Shown piece after piece: positions 46,168-58,169 of a DNA stretch of 64,000 nt (its first letter is position 1; every line of letters starts with the position of its first letter). Under the pieces are notes generated by a model that worked only from the letters and a program-made list of their open reading frames with translations, had not been told where the DNA came from and searched no databases. The position numbers were made by a program, and so were the translations under genes. Source of the DNA: Pyrrhosoma nymphula (lineage: Eukaryota; Arthropoda; Insecta; Odonata; Coenagrionidae); contig OY754339.1 in NCBI GenBank assembly GCA_963573305.1, forward strand, positions 88,567,838 through 88,631,837, given 5' to 3'.

Positions 46168-49082
46168 TAGTCAAGTGCTGCCCAAAAGTTATGAGCATCC
46201 TGAGAATACATGATGACGAAGGGTACGTTGTTTGAGTTCTTCGCCACACGGCACAACAGAAATATCGCGCATGAGAACACCTCGTCAGGAAGCAGATGAT
46301 GGAGATTTGGATGGCCTCAGTTTTCTTTCGTGGTGAAGAGATCCTAAGTTGTTGAAGTATTTCCTTTGTTTTGCCGTTATTTTACAAACTTGTAGTCCCT
46401 ATAATATGAGGTGCATGAGCGTCGCTCTGCACTGCCTCCATTCGTATGTATTTTAAATTTACGTTCCAATGGTGGTCTAATTCTCTGGAAGTCTCCATTT
46501 TCCCTCCTGTACCATAGGGTCATTAGAAATCCTAGGAAATTATGGCATCGTTTTGGCTCTCGCCGCGAAAACTTGCTCGGGCTATAAACTTTCGAGCGCT
46601 CTATTCCTGGCTTCGGCCCCAAGTTTTGTAGCGTAGGTCGTATGTACGTGTAGGGAGGAGCTGAACCTGATCCGTACTGCATTTCCTCGGGAGTATCTAC
46701 ATCTACATGCTAAACCACGCGCAGGGAGGTTTATCAAATGGATGGAAGAGAAAATGTGTCCTTTGTGGAGGAGAAAAGCTGGAGCTCAATATTTAATTCT
46801 AAAAAAAAGACCAATGGAAAAAATCGCGAAGGAGGTTGAAAATCTTGGGTAGAAATAGGATCTCTCGAATAAAATCCAAATTCATAAGCCAAAAAGAATT
46901 TAAACAACCTAAAAATGCTAGATTAAAGCTGAATGTTTGTAACAAGATCACAGACTGGTTTAAGTACATATTTACATAATCCTAGCCTCTTGACTTAGAT
47001 GTAAACACTTACATAAGGTAACCATTTGCATAATCCTAGCCTCTTGAGATTCATTCAGCAATAATGTTCACACGGTTTAGTCGTCCCTCACTTGGCAAAT
47101 GTCTCGTAGGTCATAATTCGTTGCATGAAGCACTTTTCTCTTAAGCCAACGTCTGCCTAGCGCTGCGTCGTATTTTTGGCACTAAAATCATACAGGAACA
47201 CTTCAGACAAAAGTGACAAAGGGATTATAATGGGATCGCAATTTATTCATTCAAACATTCCAGGCGCTGCTCTTTCCAATTCTAAACGAAAGTGAAAATG
47301 TTTCTTTTTCAAGCAACGAGAAGAGTGCTTCTGCTGTAAATGTAAACAAATGGCTTATGCAAGAACCAAGTTGAAATTTACTGGAAAACACAAGTATGAA
47401 ACTCGGTTATTCGCATTTGCATGAAAATGAAATGAAAGTAGCGGGTGAATAGATACAAGGAGAATAGATATAAAATACAGCATCACAATGGTAGGAAGGC
47501 TAATATCTTGTAAGGTAATTGTTTTATCTTATAAAAGCTACAGCTTTGAATTGAAGGCAAGTAACGCGCAAAAACACTTTGGATTCATAGAAACGTCATG
47601 AATTGATGTTACCCACTTGATCATAAGAAGGAATCATTTTATAAGAACCCATTCTGATTTATTTACCAAGCTCTAGCTTAAATTCGTGCAAAATTAAATA
47701 CTTCAATAGGTTTCCTTGCCAATTAATTCCTCTACAAGGTCTGAAATTGGGTATATCAAAACTATTTCCTTGAAGAGTGAAAAATGCCCTTTTCCATTCT
47801 CAGATTACATTCCTTATTGGTCGATCGGTTGGTTGATTTATCTTCATCTGAATCCTACCAACACATTTAATATAACGTGGAAAATTTGGGTAGATCATAA
47901 ATTGTTGTCACTATATTCAGAAAAATTAGTCTAACTTCATGGCTACTGAATTTCTATTCAAATGGGCTTATAACCACAAAGAGATTGTCAGTAACTAAAC
48001 GTTGATCATTCTTCAAGGTAACTAAGCTCAGAGTGTATTTTCTAGGGATTCGTATAGAGATAAGAGTTACTTTCACTTCTCTCATATGTGCATCAATAGA
48101 CGCACTTTGGAATCGTGAATCACCAATCAATCACCAATGAGCAAGCGAGATTAAATGTTGTACAATGGTACATGTGACTTCAAGAACATAGTTCAATAAA
48201 TTTAAAATATCTGCAGAAGCGAACACTACGATAGAAATGGAAATAAAGAATCGGTGGATAATATTTTGTTAACCAGATATTATGAATATAATGTTAGCAA
48301 TAGCCATAAGATGACGTAGTCTTAAAATTTATTTGATTTTATCTAAAATTCCGGGTTTTGTACACTGCTCAGGCAGTTGGCAAATTGACGCCAACAACAA
48401 GAAAAAGGCGTATTCTTATCAGATATCATACCGAGAAAACTCTTAATCAGATATTATGGAGTCGGGTTTTAATGAGAATAAAGGGGTACCATCTTTAACT
48501 GTGATACCAAGTAGATCATTATACTCCCTCACAGAATCGGCAAATCCGTAAACTCAGAATGAAGGGAAAAAAATAAAGGAAAGAGGAATGAATATTCCTT
48601 TCTCTTTAGATAACGTATGCAAATACATAATTTACTTGCTAAAAGTTAACCTCGAAAGCCAGAATTCCATCATCTCCTGCCACACGCCCTTGATATCCCT
48701 CAAACGGTACAGTGCAAAAGGTAGATGCTACCTAATCGTTCAGTTCGGAGGGAGGCAATTTGAATGGTAATCCCAGCCTTGGAATGAAATCCTCAGCCAG
48801 AAATCTCCCCCTATCGGAGGTCTCCGTTACGATATCCAACCTCTTCCCACGAGCACGGACCCTAAGTACAAATCCTAGAAGAGCTATCATCTACCCCTAC
48901 ATTTATATCCGGTGAACCGATTTAAGAGCGTGTCACAGAAGTTTTTGGAACACCAGCAAGTTGTGTACATGAATGAATACAAATTGTTAAATGCATGAGT
49001 TATGATGTTTATTTAAGTTTATGGTTACTTTGTTGAGTACAAGGTAAAGTTTCAGTGAGATATTCCACAGAGGAAAAATCAT
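46168..49082. other. Sequence without recognised gene
   Basis: A 54-bp-spaced duplication containing CATAATCCTAGCCTCTTGA occurs at about 46975-46994 and 47029-47048. An ATCTACATCTACATGCTAAA word lies at 46694. No gene is supported. Confidence 0.5.
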
Positions 49083-49150
49083 TCGCCTTGACCGGGATTC
49101 GGACCCGGATCCCTCGATTTCGCGCCGAGTGCTTTAACCAGTTAAGGAAC
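49083..49150 (-). repeat. tRNA-like sequence (tRNA-derived repeat or pseudogene)
   Basis: The minus strand reads TTAACTGGTTAAAGCACTCG then GCGCGAAATCGAGGG and ATCCGGGTCCGAATCCCGGT then CAAGG. The D-arm, a 5-bp anticodon stem CTCGG/TCGAG with loop CGCGAAA, and a perfect T-stem are visible. Position 33 is G, the T-loop has a TCC change, and the acceptor stem is poor, so a functional tRNA is unlikely. Confidence 0.6.
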
Positions 49151-50272
49151 ATTAGTATTCAGGATTGCAAGACATATGATGTCGATAAAGTCCAAAGCGT
49201 GCCCTTAGCACCACAGTCCACGTGGATAAAGCCAAACATGGAACACAGTGAGGTGTTTGCTCTTTTTGACCAATTTTGAGGATACCTGGACTAACCACGG
49301 TATTTAACTTTACGGAGTCATCCGCATGGGCACATTCCTGTAATATACGGTAAATTTTCAGGTTTTTATATTCCAATATTATTCATATATTCCAACTACA
49401 AATATGGTAAAGTTTCAGGTGCTACTTCGAGGGAGTGAATCACATTAAACGATTCGATTAAACGACTTTTTAATTTCAAATTTTTTTATCCCACTGACCC
49501 TGCTTTCCACATGTATAAAAGGCAAACATGATAGTGTCACGTGCCCTAATATACCTCTGCTCCTTGGGGAGGGAGAAGTAACTGTGGGGAAGGTCATTCT
49601 TATTGTTAGTTCTTGGGAGGTTTGCTGTTCAAGCTGATTGAGTGGAGGTTCTGTTGTCTGTAGAGGTTCTGTTGAGGTCACGGATGGTGGAAGGGAAAAG
49701 GAAATTTTAAACCTATCGATCATAGGGTCTGTCGCCATTATTTCAGCTGAGTGGTTGAAATTATCAACGCAGCTTAATCTTGTCGCTGTGAGAATTAAAG
49801 TGGCTAAGTGAGAGTGACAACGCCTCCTGAGCTACAGTGTACACTGCAGACGAGATCATCTGCTATAGTTCGCATGTCCCCGCCTCCCCCGAAATTCGCC
49901 TTGAACGAAAGTGGCTTTGCGGTGTAAGTCGCAGCAACACCTTACTAGAATAAAGTGTTCCCGGAGCAAAACGGCTGCAGCCGCAACTGTTTCGGTCAAA
50001 CGACTGTTCCAAATAACTGTTGCAAACAACAGGTTAGTTTCGTAGTCGTGCCGCAGCGAAACCGTTGCACTCTGTGCTATGCAGCGGTAACTGATGCCAA
50101 CCGCCAACACATGTCCACCCATCCTTGCAGATAGAATTAAAACTGTGAAGTACCTGTCTTTCATGAATCAAAATTAAATTGTTTTTTTTTTAAGGGAATG
50201 ATTTCTTATTACATAGAATACAGAACTACTAGTCATGTTTTAACAGCGCCAATCGATCGCCTGTTGTTTGGT
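49151..50272. other. Sequence without recognised gene
   Basis: The minus-strand frames at 49445-49738 and 49856-50164 have no recognised motif. A GC-richer patch lies around 49850-50100. Confidence 0.45.
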
Positions 50273-50931
50273 GTGCCTCTAGTTTATAAAATCGTTTCAG
50301 GCTTGATTTTGTGGAAGTTCGCTATATCCATGTTGAAAGAACACACAAATGGTAATTTCCACACTTTTTTAATATAAAACAACACTTAACAACCGACCAT
50401 GGTTTCAACACATTGTGTCATTCTCAAGGTTATATATATATTATGACGGAAAATCTTGTTTTGCTGACCATTAATGTTGGAATAACCATTTTAGCAATTT
50501 TGACATAGACTTTTTACAGTGTATTGACAAAGGGCTTAAATTAGATTTTATGGAAAAATTCGAAATTGCCAATAGCCCGGATGGACTTTGTAATGATGTT
50601 TTATTTTGTAATGACTCACCTTTGTTAAAGTTAAGCATCCCCATGACGTCAAAACCCTGACCTTCACTCACGCTCCACTTGATGTATGCTTTCTGTTATC
50701 GGCCTTCATTAATTTGTTCACCCAAACTGTTTCCCCTCCCACTTCCCTCACACCAATTCCATATGCCCCCACCTCCTACCTTGGCCTGGGTATAAATACT
50801 GAGAGAGTGATGCTTGTTTTACCTTGAGAATGACACAACGTGTTGAAACCATGGTCGGTTGTTAATTGTTGTTTTATATTAAAAAAGTGTGGAAATTACC
50901 ATTTGTGTGTTCTTTTAACGTGCCTCTAGTT
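50273..50931. mobile_element. PLE-type head-to-head terminal repeats with 12-bp TSD and TATA box
   Basis: 12-bp direct repeats GTGCCTCTAGTT (50273-50284 and 50920-50931) enclose the element. Inverted arms of about 95 bp, 50335-50430 (minus) and 50821-50917 (plus), share CTTGAGAAT, stem GACAC / GTGTT, GAAACCATGGTCGG, TTTTATATTAAAAAAGTG then TGGAAATTACC and TTTGTGTGTTCTTT. The left arm continues (minus sense) through ATGGATATAGCGAACTTCCA then CAAAATCAAGCCTGAAACG, the family's common 3' block. A TATA-like GGGTATAAATACTG at about 50789 stands roughly 30 bp before the right arm, as expected for a promoter driving transcripts that begin near the core. Confidence 0.85.
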
Positions 50932-52339
50932 GCTGTACTTAACAGAGATTCGCGGAACTATATCGTTTTGAAAATGTTTCGGTTGCAAACAGTTATAATG
51001 AAACTATTGTGTTCGTTTAGTGCCACAACTAGGTAGTCATGATGTCGGTGTTAGAATCTAAATCAAGTCAAATAATATTATCACGGCGAATTTCATCCCT
51101 TTGGCGAATAAAAACTATGGTCAATTTCTCTTATTTTCTCCTTTAATTTCAGTTGCCTTCTCCGTGCTTGGAGGGAATCCAGTCATACGTCGACTCTTAG
51201 TTCAGTCACACTTTACATTCTTCAAGATGGATTCATTTGAAATTACATTTTGGAGGGCTATATTTGAATAGGTGCATTCAACGATGTCTGACTATATCAA
51301 AACTTTATGCAATGATTCGATTAAATATTTTGCTGCTGGGTCCGAAATACTTGAAGCATATTCTGATTAATCCTTACCAATGGGAAATGACATAATTCCC
51401 TCACTTTGTCATTGCATTTACCAGCAATCCGTCAAAATACCGTCTCGAGTTGGGTATTGGTGAACAGGAAGAACGAGAACTATCCCAGCCTTTGTGAGTG
51501 GAACTGGTGATGGGCAACAAAGAATAATATTTGACTAATTATTTATTTCTTAGAAAATACATTTTTAAGAATAGAAATAATTATATATATTTCGTTGAAC
51601 GTATAAATGGATGGTATTAAATGAGAAACAACTTAAAACTATTTTGTCTTTCGCGTGGAGATAGTCCTCAGATATCAAGATAGTTTGAGTGAAATATTAT
51701 TAACCACGAAATTCAATGAACGTGGCCGCATCATTAATAAAAATACCCCATATTTCTTAGGGTACCAAAACATTATCCACTTATCCTACTGTTTTTCGAG
51801 GTATTTGTCAAAAGACAGAAGCCGTTTGCTGTGGGAAATGGTACAACTGCACGTTTCTGAGGGACATTATTAAAAAAAATGAAGTAGTTCTGACGCATCG
51901 GAACTGTGATCTGATAGCTGTTTAAATATTAAAATAAAATTTGAATATGGTTTCCATCATGGCTGAAGACCCCTTTGATAAAGAATAATGCCGCTCAAAC
52001 TACTTGAAGTTAGTTATCCGTTTGTTAGGGTGCATCGACAACTGAGGTCATTTAGCACCTCAGCCAGTCCATCGATAAAAAATTATCTATAAAAATATAA
52101 ATAACTTTGTGCTAAGATCCACCAAAATTATAGCGAGCAAGTTATGAGTCTTTTAAACAAATTTGCTAGAATCAAACTGCCTGAAGTTTGCACAAGATGG
52201 AGAGCATAAGACGACAGCGAAGCCACAATAGCGTTTGATTCGGATTCGCTGTCTCGGCGTTAAAATTTTTTTTGTGTACGTTTTCACCAAGAAGACAATT
52301 TTTTGCAACATTCTTTGGAGAATAGCGTTCGTTTCATTG
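50932..52339. other. AT-rich sequence, no supported gene
   Basis: An isolated GCTCAAACTACTTGAAGTT at about 51992 resembles one end of the TTAA MITE family found at 52815 and 54145. Nothing else is recognised. Confidence 0.5.
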
Positions 52340-52790
52340 GAGTCGTCCATCGCTAGGTGGGACCGGAGGGTTTTTTTTCGGAGGGCAGTGGGATTCCGCG
52401 GGGTGCGGTGAAGTAGGGCGCGGCTAGCCGCGAGTTTCCTTCGCACCGTACCCGAGGGGCCCGCCTTCGAGCCGGGGTGGGCGGGTGGGGGGAGGGAGGG
52501 TACGGAGGGAGGCCCTGGAGGACGGGGGGAAGGGGTGAGGGATGGTGTGAGGCAAGAGGGAGAGTCGTAGGGAGGAGAATGTTTGGCTGTCCCTCTTCTT
52601 CTGTCCGAATCAATACTTATGGGGGAGAGGGAGGGTTGGAGAGGGGGGAGGGGGAGGTTCAAGGGTGTGGGGCGGAGTAGGGAGAGGCGCCAGGGCTTCT
52701 CCCTCCCCACCCTCCACCCCCTCTCCTCCTCCTTCCCTTCCTCCTCCACCATCTCCCTCTTAAACCATGAAGTCTTCTTGAGCACCGGTT
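52340..52790. other. GC-rich purine/pyrimidine-skewed patch
   Basis: GGGGAGGG-type sequence on the plus strand. A 210-codon minus-strand frame (52153-52785) is Pro/Ser/Arg-rich and appears to be a product of composition. I see no protein domain. It resembles the larger island at 24.8-28.7 kb and could be a promoter patch. Confidence 0.45.
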
Positions 52791-52814
52791 ACACAGAACG
52801 CAAGAACCGTAACT

Positions 52815-53372
52815 TTAAGGCAATTTGAGCCAAATATCACTTCGCCTATAATTTGATGAATTTGACTTCATTTTAAAGATAAAACTCCCATCTTTTTAAT
52901 TATATCAAAATATTAACCCCTTGCCGAACTACTTTTCGAGCAATTTACCTGAAAATACAAGCTGTTATACATGGGATAGATAACGACACTCCATAGGGAG
53001 AATATTGAAAAAAATTAGAAACTTCTAACACCTATATTTCGTCAAAAAACTAACGATGTGTAGTTTGTATGTTTTCTCTATCATTTTTAAGAATTAAACG
53101 ATTAATCATCGCAGTAATTTTTACAGAATCGCAAAAAAACGTTTTATTGTGAAGGCGATTTAACCGTACGGCGTGCAAAAATGAGTCAAGTTAGAGACTT
53201 ATGTAGATATATTTATTTAATTACTGAGAATTTTGGTCATATATAACTATATTTTTGCACCATTAATGTTACAATATTTACTTCATACTTCTAACAGACG
53301 CTGAAATAAAATAATAAATTCTAATATTGTCTCCAATATGACTAGGCACATATCTATCTCACACTACCTTAA
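52815..53372 (-). mobile_element. TTAA MITE, copy A (558 bp)
   Basis: TTAA at 52815-52818 and 53369-53372. The ends are decayed forms of GGTAGTTTGAGCGA. The interior matches copy B (54145-54701) in opposite orientation, including GCACCATTAATG versus CGCCATTAAGATA, TTACTGAGAATTTTGGTCAT then ATATAACTATATTTTTG, and CTATATTTCGTCAA. It has no coding capacity. Confidence 0.85.
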
Positions 53373-54144
53373 AGGAGATTGCGAGGCAAAATGAAAATTA
53401 TTTTCACTAAGAAAAAAAATATTTTTGGATAGAATACCTTCAACCTTGGGCCGTATCAACAACGAACTGCACCCATTACATTATTTTGCCCATCCTACGT
53501 ATATTTAGATTGCCATGATATGGTTAGGCCGTCAACTGGCACCTGGGCCCGTAATTCACAAGGCCCCACGGAGTAAAGCTCAGGTGGGACCATTTCTTAA
53601 CTGGGCATTGACTAATATTTACATGCGTGAACAGAATGCTACTTTTCTGCGCTGCTGTATCCACACTTCACACGTGAACGTAGTACCTATTCTTAAAGGT
53701 GAGGACTGGGGTAATGGAAAGCAATTTTTGGTTGCAGGCACCATTTTCATACTACGCAGGCTGGATGCATTTTTTATCCAAGGAATAAGATTGCAACCAA
53801 ATAAAAGCAGGGAGCCGTCGTAGTTTATGAATCACTATTTAATTAGAGGCGAAATTCGCTCCTTAAAAAGCGTAAATAGAAATGGCACCAGTATCCACCC
53901 ATCAGGGCTGACAAAATTACCCACACGCAAAAAATATTTTCGTCGAATAACAATCATGTTTTGCGTCTTTCTTCTATTATATTTCTAGAGTGATTACTCA
54001 GGAGAATAGGGCCAGTGAAATGGATACTTTTCGTAACGGAATAAATAAAATAAAAATAATCCTCATATACGACAGATATTTTTTTAACTGGTCATTTAAT
54101 AAGCAGATAGTAGAATTCCAGCAAATGTTGTCTACATTGAGTCA
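53373..54144. other. Spacer between the two TTAA MITEs
   Basis: A plus-strand frame 53515-53823 has no recognised motif. No gene is supported. Confidence 0.5.
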
Positions 54145-54701
54145 TTAAGGTAGTTTGAGCGAGATAGTCCCCGAGTCAAAATGGAGACCATATCCGCATT
54201 TTTAAAAATTCTAGCGTCTGTAAGAAGTATGAAGTAAATACCTTTATCTTAATGGCGCAAAAATATAGCTGTATATGACCAAAATTCTCAGTTATCAAAT
54301 AAATATATCTACATAAATCTCTCACTTGACTCATTTTTACACACGGTACGGCTTAAAGGCCTTCAAAACAGCAGGTTTTTTTGGCGATTCTGTAAAAATT
54401 ACTGCGGTAAGTAATGAATTAATTTTTATAAATAGTTAACAAAACACAAACTACACACCGTTAGTTATTGACGAAATATAGGTGCTAAAATTTCCTAATG
54501 ATTTCAATATTCTCCTTCTGGTGCGCACAACCATATCTTTCCCATGCAAAACAGCTTATACTTATAGGCAAATTGCTGTAAAAGTACTTAGGAAAGGGTT
54601 TAATATTTTGATATCATTAAAACAATCGGTTATTTTTCATTAAAATTACGTCAAATTCATCAAATTCTAGGTGAGTTGATTTATCGCTCAAACTACCTTA
54701 A
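54145..54701 (+). mobile_element. TTAA MITE, copy B (557 bp)
   Basis: TTAA at 54145-54148 and 54698-54701, with well preserved inverted ends GGTAGTTTGAGCGA / TCGCTCAAACTACC. It is homologous to copy A in inverse orientation 773 bp away, and almost identical in length. TTAA duplication suggests piggyBac-type mobilisation, but the ends do not begin CCC, so another superfamily using TTAA or TA is possible. Confidence 0.88.
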
Positions 54702-55284
54702 GTTCTGTGTTAACCATTAGGTCTTGAGTACCCTTTCCCCTACCCTATACTACGTCTTCTTAGAGATCTTCTTTTTTTCCTCCTCACTTCGCCTGGCGAG
54801 AGGAGAGTCAAACGGGAGAAGGGAGTGGGGAAGGATTGATGGTTACGCCTCGAGGATGGAAAACATTGGGCCCTTGGATTCCTTGCACTCGTTTCGACAA
54901 GCAAAGACACTCGGGAGGAGATCCTCTCTCACCCCACCCTTATTCGATCGGCTGCACCTCCCACACCACCCCCGAATCCTTTTCCTTTCTTCCGCGGGAG
55001 TGGGGAGCGGGTGCCGATCACCTTGCTCCCGGGGAAATTCGCTATCGTGAATAATCAATTGATTACGGATAGGTTTAGCATGCATCCCGGTTTCACCGAG
55101 ACAGTCCCGGTTGGTTTGAAAACTTGTTCCGACCCACACTGAAATGCCCCGGAATATCTCGGTTTAGGCCAGCATCGTAAACATTGTATCTACTTGTATC
55201 ATGCATCCTCGAAGGCTATAGGCTGACTACGGAGTGTCTATCACTTCCTCAAAGGAAAGGAATCCTGTGATGGAAGACGAAATG
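54702..55284. other. GC-richer patch without recognised gene
   Basis: Overlapping low-complexity frames on both strands at 54724-55139 lack motifs. A short unique GC-rich patch lies directly beside MITE copy B. Confidence 0.4.
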
Positions 55285-55700
55285 AGTAACAGAATGGTAT
55301 TTTTTTTAGTATTGGTCTTCTTTTTTGATAAATCATTGCTCATATTAACATCACCGACGTTTCGTCATTTTTAACTGACATCTTCAGGGCTAAAATGTTA
55401 CAAAATATTTAACAAATAAACAAAACCAGGATAATACATATAAGCATGCTAATGTATAAACAATTTAAATAACAATTTTGAATACCTTTGTCCTAATAAG
55501 CGTGAGAAATTAACAGAATGAAGTAGAGAGAAACAGAATAACATAGGTACATGATGAAAAAAGTTTTGCTTGGTAACAGAAACGAAACGATACGACGAAA
55601 CGAAATAATTGACCATTGATAATTAACGAAACTTCGGCGATGTTAATGTGAGCGGTGAATTATTAAAAAAAAACCAATACTCAACAAATAACATTCTGCT
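55285..55700. mobile_element. PLE-type head-to-head terminal repeats
   Basis: The left arm (minus, 55388 to 55285) reads CCTGAAGAT, stem GTCA / TGAC, GAAACGTCGGTGATGTTAAT, a T/A-rich stretch and ACCAATACT...CATTCTGTTA. The right arm (plus, about 55615-55700) has the partner ACGAAACTTCGGCGATGTTA, then AAACCAATACTCAACAAATA and ACATTCTGC. Outside these parts the arms differ, and the right arm's core is decayed. Confidence 0.75.
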
Positions 55701-56203
55701 ATAAATATTGCTGTCCATTAAAGAGAAGAGGTTCTTATACATGAACTGAGTAACGTTGTTTTTCTATTTCTCCCGAGGGCAATGGGCAAAGGAATTACTC
55801 GGTGGGGGCAATTGAGTGCTCAAACACTAGAGTCTGTCCAAGAAAATAGTGCACTTGAGATATAATGATTTGGCTCAGAAAAAAATGAAAATTAAACATT
55901 TTTTCTTCGATCAATGATTCCCAACCACATGGATTCTTGGATCACGTTCCTTGGATCACGTTGGATCCCTTCCTCAAACGGCATTGGAAATGTTTACAAA
56001 TTGGCTGCATTTCTGTCAACTGCGCTATTATCTTGGACGCAGTCTAGTAACGATACTCGACATCGGTACTCCAGAGTACCGACAAAAGTCTCCGAAGCTG
56101 AAAGAATAGTTTTATTTAGTAATTTTAAAGAAATAATAAAATAACCGCACATAATTAGCTTAACTTTTATTAACAACCTCCCTATTTTGTCATGGTGTTC
56201 CTC

Positions 56204-56248
56204 GTTTCAAAGCTAGATGGTACGGTACGTACCATCTAGCTTTGAAAC
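56204..56248. repeat. Perfect 20-bp hairpin
   Basis: GTTTCAAAGCTAGATGGTAC and its exact reverse complement are separated by GGTAC. No T-run follows, and in a eukaryote I assign no terminator role. Possibly the centre of a small foldback repeat. Confidence 0.9.
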
Positions 56249-56289
56249 CATCTACCATGGGAATCAGAAGATGGTAATCCTAATTATAG

Positions 56290-56488
56290 TCCGTGTCGAG
56301 TTGGCGCGGGGGCCAGAATACTGACTTACAGTCCCAAGGGATCGAGTTCGATTCCCGGCAGTGGCGGAGATTTTCCAGCAGATTACAAATCTTTACATTG
56401 GTACCATGTAGAGTTTACTGTGTGAACACAAGTGTAGCACTCCGTCCGCCGAATGGAACGTTAAACTGTGATCCCAGGGGTGGCTTTC
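56290..56488 (+). repeat. tRNA-derived SINE
   Basis: The A-box-like GTTGGCGCGGGGGCCAG and B-box-like GAGTTCGATTCCCGGC are spaced as in a tRNA. A tRNA-unrelated body with CATGTAGAGTTTACTGTGTG and GGAACGTTAAACTGTGATCC then CAGGGG follows. That body wording is familiar from arthropod SINEs. No poly-A tail is visible, because a short MITE directly follows. Confidence 0.7.
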
Positions 56489-56709
56489 CTAAAGGCGGTT
56501 ACACACGAGGCACTTTGTTGCACAATTTGATGCACAGAAATTGCGAGAACGCGAGCACGGACTTAGAGCAGGGGCTATTTCCCCATCTCTCGTTTATGCA
56601 TTTGCGCATGCATTCTATCAATTCGCCGCTTTACGCGACGCAATTGTCAATGCGCATCAATACGTACATCAGATTGTGCAATGAAGTGCCTCGTGTGAAA
56701 CGGTCTTAA
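56489..56709. mobile_element. Short MITE with ~40-bp imperfect inverted ends
   Basis: The left end CTAAAGGCGGTTACACACGA then GGCACTTTGTTGCACAAT is matched by the right end read in reverse, CTTAAGACCGTTTCACACGA then GGCACTTCATTGCACAAT. It is about 221 bp with no coding capacity. Target duplications are not evident. Confidence 0.75.
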
Positions 56710-56999
56710 GAATAAGCTAACGCTAACGACGGGTACAACAGGGAGCAATACGAAAAGTATTGGAAGATAAAAAAATACGATTGAAGTGCTCGAGTATTTG
56801 TGATTTCAGTGAAACGATGAAAGTATGTAAACACATGAAAATAATACTGGAATACACCCACACAATTAAGAGCAATGAGCAGGAAAATATTAAAGAAGAA
56901 AAGGCACTGGCAATAAAAGTCTGATTCATGGGAAAGGAGAATAATGGGAATTCATATGATGTGATTTCTCGACCCCTTTTATTATAGAATATCTATAAA

Positions 57000-57095
57000 T
57001 ATCAGGAGTTTAGGTCAAATAAAAATGCAAAACTTCCGCCAACATTTCGGATATACCTACGTATTATATATCCATTCTCAGGGCTAAAATGAATG
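57000..57095 (-). mobile_element. Single PLE-type terminal-repeat remnant
   Basis: The minus strand has CCCTGAGAATGGATATA, a loop, TATATCC and GAAATGTTGGCGGAAG. This is the same core layout as the paired copies but without an obvious partner. Confidence 0.55.
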
Positions 57096-57839
57096 ATGTT
57101 ACACAATGCAAAAATTGTTGTCAGCAATCCTTTTTTGAAAACAGTATGGTTTAAAATAAATAATAAACAACCATTAAAAATATACATAAAGACATCTTTA
57201 AGATTACATTAACTTCTAAGTTTGTTGATATTTTATTTACAATTTCGTTGCTTGGATTATTTCTTTGTTTAACAATTATGTTTCATGTCTGTCCTTTTAT
57301 TACCAATTTTTTGCCATTGGAAATATGGAACATTTATTTGAATAAATTTTTGATAAATTTTGCTCTGAATCTATAATTTTAGCTTATTTGAAATTAAATA
57401 TGTTACTATTGTTTATGGCATGATTTGCTAATGCAAAAAGTTGAACTTTAGTTTAAATCGATGTTTTGTGTTCAGAAATCCTGTTTTTTTATATTGGGAT
57501 GTTTGGTCTCATATTTTGTTGTAAATAAAATATTAACAAACATACAAGGTAATATAATCTTGAAGAAAAATAACCTACTGGGAATGGAGTTTGAAAACTC
57601 CGCATACTTGACGTAAGTGCGTACAATCTGTGAGTAAAGGGATGCAAATTACGAATGAAAAAAATATTTATGTTTGCAGAAAGAAAAATATAAGAGAAAG
57701 AAAGATGTCGGCATTTTAATTTTAAAATTGTTTCCTGAAGAAGTGCTAATGGAGTGATATGCAGTTGAGTGTTGGGAGGGAAGAGCTGTGAGGGTGGATC
57801 GGATGGGGTCGTCCCACCCGCTTTTACGATAGGAGGGGC
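57096..57839. other. AT-rich sequence
   Basis: I see no feature that can be supported. Confidence 0.5.
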
Positions 57840-58115
57840 TTTTAGGGTCTCAAAGTATCGGAAGAGGGGGTTTTAGGATTTGTACGGGAGGGTATAGGGA
57901 TGACGCGACGCAATCCGAATCCTAAGATCCCCCCTTCGCTCCGCAAGCGTCCTCTACCTCGCCCGCCCGATCGTTGGCCGGCATTAATTCTCCGGGCCCT
58001 CTCCTCAAAATCCAGGGCCGGGGGGCGTCGAGACGCAAGGGGATGCGCCTTTAAATGTGGCGTCGGATCCCTGGCACTGGGCACCTCCCGACAGTCAAGA
58101 CGGCGGCTGTAATAC
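57840..58115. other. Small GC/CpG-rich patch
   Basis: Dense CpG with overlapping Arg/Pro-rich frames on both strands (57842-58112). No domain is visible; it could be a promoter patch. Confidence 0.4.
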
Positions 58116-58169
58116 TTAGTCGAGAGCGGAATAGAATAGAAATGTTTTATTTTGTACTTGGGACTTCTT

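Noticed and set aside
49083..49150. Functional tRNA (CGA anticodon-like)
   Set aside because: Position 33 is G, the T-loop is altered and the acceptor stem does not pair well.
52153..52785. 210-codon minus-strand open frame
   Set aside because: Its length comes from a skewed GC-rich patch without stops; it contains no recognisable domain and no supported splice or promoter context.
55285..55700. CRISPR-like or bacterial regulatory structures among the inverted repeats
   Set aside because: The sequence is clearly eukaryotic (introns, insect BTB gene, eukaryotic TEs); repeats are TE ends, with no regular spacer array anywhere in the window.
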